From the NCBI RefSeq assembly GCF_030643825.1, contig NZ_CP101717.1:3245673-3309672 (forward strand): a stretch of DNA of 64,000 nt. The letters run 5' to 3'. The stretch comes from Salinispirillum sp. LH 10-3-1 (GTDB taxonomy: Bacteria > Pseudomonadota > Gammaproteobacteria > Pseudomonadales > Natronospirillaceae). Below, piece after piece: positions 62,380-64,000 of this stretch (positions within the stretch are counted from its first letter, which is position 1; every line of letters begins with the position of its first letter). The notes beneath the pieces were generated by a model, which was not told where the DNA came from, ran no database searches, and saw only the letters and a list, made by a program, of their open reading frames with translations. The position numbers and the translations under genes were made by a program.

Positions 62380-63198
62380 ATGGAGATCAATAGCCCATTA
62401 GGATTGCTGAACAGCGCCGATTTGCGCGATGTTACTCAGCAGGCCAATACGCAACTCAGTGGTATTGCTGTTAGAAAGGATCACCCCGTAGCACAGGCTG
62501 CAAGCACGGGTAGCAACCCGGCGCCATCAGTCGTGTATCATGGCAATGACCCGAGCCTTCCACCTGTAGGAATGGACCTCGGCAGCTATGACAATATGCG
62601 AATCTATAAAGAAATCAGTTCGCTGGGGCGGTCTGAAACTTCAGCCGAAAAAAGCGCACGCAACACTGAAGCAATGTCAACATATGGCCAAGCTACATAT
62701 AAAATTGCCGAGGTCAAACGCCAATTCGATATGGCCTTGCACTCCGTACAGCGTGAGCAACCTAGCCTGATTGCGAAGAAGTGGGATTTTACGCTTGAAA
62801 AGGATGGTTCGATTAAAGTGCTTGATCTGCGTAACCAACTCACACAGACAGAAAAAGGCTTGTTGACCCAAGCGTTAAATGAACCCGGCATGAAAGAGGC
62901 CATGGCTGAATTTGCAGACACACTTATTCGTGCAATGGAATTAGAGCGCGGTCCTGTGGGCATAAAAGGTTCACTAGGACAGTATGACCTGAATCTAGAA
63001 AACTTTGGCGACATAATTCATATGCGCCAGATATTGGACGACCCTATCACTGGGCGTTTTCGTCTTGCCTATGAGCAGATGACCGATAAGAGCAACTTTG
63101 AAATGCTTTACTACTCCGTCTCTCTACACACTATCAGTAATCAGTTGCAGACTCGGGCTGAATCCATTCATACACCCAAAATGCTTCAAATACGTTAG
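62380..63198 (+). CDS. Protein of unknown function, 272 aa
   Basis: Not recognised. A 272-residue soluble protein without signal peptide or membrane helix, predicted mostly helical from about residue 80 on (RNTEAMSTYGQATYKIAEVK, EKGLLTQALNEPGMKEAMAE). The first 75 residues are Ser/Pro/Gly-rich and probably disordered. A good ribosome-binding site (AAGGAG) is present. The base composition is more AT-rich than the housekeeping genes to its left. It is followed by a MITE-like hairpin and the accessory secreted-protein gene. An effector-like or flagellar-associated role cannot be judged from sequence alone. Confidence 0.65.
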   Translation: MEINSPLGLLNSADLRDVTQQANTQLSGIAVRKDHPVAQAASTGSNPAPSVVYHGNDPSLPPVGMDLGSYDNMRIYKEISSLGRSETSAEKSARNTEAMSTYGQATYKIAEVKRQFDMALHSVQREQPSLIAKKWDFTLEKDGSIKVLDLRNQLTQTEKGLLTQALNEPGMKEAMAEFADTLIRAMELERGPVGIKGSLGQYDLNLENFGDIIHMRQILDDPITGRFRLAYEQMTDKSNFEMLYYSVSLHTISNQLQTRAESIHTPKMLQIR

Positions 63199-63200
63199 CA

Positions 63201-63250
63201 ATAAGCAGGGGCCAGATTATTTTTCTTATAGGTCTGGCCCCTACATAAGC
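63201..63250. repeat. MITE-like or REP-like hairpin flanked by direct repeats
   Basis: A 9-bp perfect stem GGGGCCAGA (63208-63216) and TCTGGCCCC (63233-63241) with an AT-rich loop. The direct repeat ATAAGC occurs on each side (63201-63206 and 63245-63250), like a target-site duplication. It lies in the convergent gap between the orphan gene and the secreted-protein gene and may also act as a terminator. Confidence 0.5.
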
Positions 63251-63252
63251 TT

Positions 63253-64000
63253 CTAACCAAGCGATAGAAGCGTTTGTTTGCAAACATGACCCAAAGTCAC
63301 ATATGGAACTTGATCCCCGCCCACACCCACGTGATCCTCTGGAAAGGCCGCCGGGACGTCTATCCACCACCGCCCAACATAATAACTAGTTCGCCACGTT
63401 TGTGTTTTACCATTAACAAGTATTCCATGAGTAACTTCTGAAGCCCCAACTGGGTCACAGTCTGGCAGTACAATCAATCCTTCCGCCACACCATTTGAAT
63501 CAGTCCTGACTGTCTGGGTTCTGAAGCCGAAAGAAGAAGGCGATTCAGTTTTGAATTCAATATCCACTCCAGCCAAAGGTACCCCGCTTGAATCCTTAAT
63601 CCTAGCCTTCCAGCGCAGCTCATTGTGCACCTGAGTGACCAAATATGGAGAAGTAAATCCAAAGTTGATTCTCGCTAAGTTCTCGGTCGTCCAAGCATCG
63701 ACTTGATCTATAGAGTCAATCGTTGAACCTAGGTGCAGATAATACCAATGACCAGACCATGCAACACTTGGGTTCTGTCTCACACGGGCATAGAAACGCT
63801 GACTCGGCGAAAGCCCGGAAATGCGATATGCAGAATTGGCACTCAAGCCTTGCCAGCTAGATCCATCGAAGTACTCCAGCAGCCACTGTCCGGTATTCAA
63901 CGCATCTTCTAGCTCTAAGCTTATATTTTGGCCGCGTAACGACTCAAAGTAGTAATAATCCACATCATTAGGATTATCTATGTTGCCTGGCACGCTATTA
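63253..64000 (-). CDS. C-terminal part of a large secreted protein (PPC-like and Ig-like domains)
   Basis: The frame runs open to the right edge; the GTG at 63991-63993 is an internal Val, so the 5' part is outside the window. The visible 249 residues begin with a bacterial pre-peptidase C-terminal (PPC)-like strand pattern (PGNIDNPNDVDYYYFES), followed by a beta-sandwich with Thr/Ser-rich strands and an Ig/fibronectin-like block (VPLAGVDIEFKTESPSSFGF). It ends with SLG. Such tails occur on secreted proteases, adhesins and chitinase-like enzymes. The function of the missing N-terminus is unknown. Confidence 0.65.
   Translation of the reverse strand, partial: NSVPGNIDNPNDVDYYYFESLRGQNISLELEDALNTGQWLLEYFDGSSWQGLSANSAYRISGLSPSQRFYARVRQNPSVAWSGHWYYLHLGSTIDSIDQVDAWTTENLARINFGFTSPYLVTQVHNELRWKARIKDSSGVPLAGVDIEFKTESPSSFGFRTQTVRTDSNGVAEGLIVLPDCDPVGASEVTHGILVNGKTQTWRTSYYVGRWWIDVPAAFPEDHVGVGGDQVPYVTLGHVCKQTLLSLG

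Noticed and set aside
1-64000. CRISPR arrays, tRNA or rRNA genes, transposases, integrases
   Set aside because: None seen: no regularly spaced repeats, no cloverleaf with CCA end recognised, and no ORF with transposase or integrase motifs.

Overview
The window looks like chromosomal DNA of a marine-type gammaproteobacterium. The evidence is gene order typical of that class (ygfB / TIGR02449 / zapA / 6S RNA / 5-formyl-THF cyclo-ligase; the divergent ilvA-rpiA pair; ppk with ppx), tmcA, pepP, folA and a MocR regulator. Genus is not certain; an Oceanospirillales / Saccharospirillaceae-like host is a guess. No rRNA, tRNA, CRISPR array, transposase or integrase was seen.

Layout. 1-9.2 kb: 3' part of a MocR regulator, an exported protein of unknown function, TatD, a periplasmic solute-binding-like protein next to a methyl-accepting chemotaxis protein, and a FecR-domain protein divergent from a two-HTH XRE regulator. 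9.2-10.0 kb: non-coding, with a chain of hairpins ending in a terminator (candidate sRNA) and a DnaA-box cluster. 10-15 kb: a BMP-family nucleoside-type ABC transporter. 15.3-22.6 kb: housekeeping genes (tkt, pepP, ygfB, zapA, 6S RNA, fthC). 22.7-26.5 kb: a patatin-like protein and a copper module (DUF2946, YcnI, CopC-CopD). 26.5-36.3 kb: ilvA and rpiA, split by a roughly 7.4 kb microcin island. 37-48.8 kb: two complete Dpp/Opp-type peptide ABC transporters on the minus strand. 49-62.2 kb: folA, hpt, ppk, arfB, ppx, an SDR epimerase, a degenerate serine-hydrolase lipoprotein, dtd, a histidine phosphatase, tmcA, prolyl iminopeptidase and a glutathionyl-hydroquinone-reductase-type GST. 62.3-64 kb: accessory DNA with an orphan gene, a MITE-like hairpin and the 3' end of a large secreted protein.

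The most notable system is the island between ilvA and rpiA (about 28.16-35.49 kb). It encodes a colicin V / class II microcin-type exporter: a CvaA-like adaptor and a CvaB-like ABC transporter with a C39 peptidase domain. It also encodes two precursor peptides with an identical 15-residue double-glycine leader (MKALNVQQVEQVNGG) followed by completely different cores. Each precursor is followed by a hairpin and then an AT-rich gene for a small or medium membrane protein (candidate immunity). The unit has been tandemly duplicated: the first adaptor copy carries a 755-bp frameshifting deletion, and a 75-bp scrap of the CPBP gene lies at the junction. Between each adaptor gene and its precursor lies a roughly 115-nt segment whose two copies differ in sequence but keep the same stems through compensatory changes, so a structured leader RNA probably controls precursor expression. 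The likely flow is: precursors made from structured mRNAs, leaders cut by the C39 domain, export through the CvaA/CvaB-like pair with a TolC encoded elsewhere, and self-protection by the linked membrane proteins.

Other themes: strong hairpins separate solute-binding-protein genes from their transporter genes in three ABC operons, and a family of extragenic palindromes recurs at 36.3, 50.25 and 55.5 kb.
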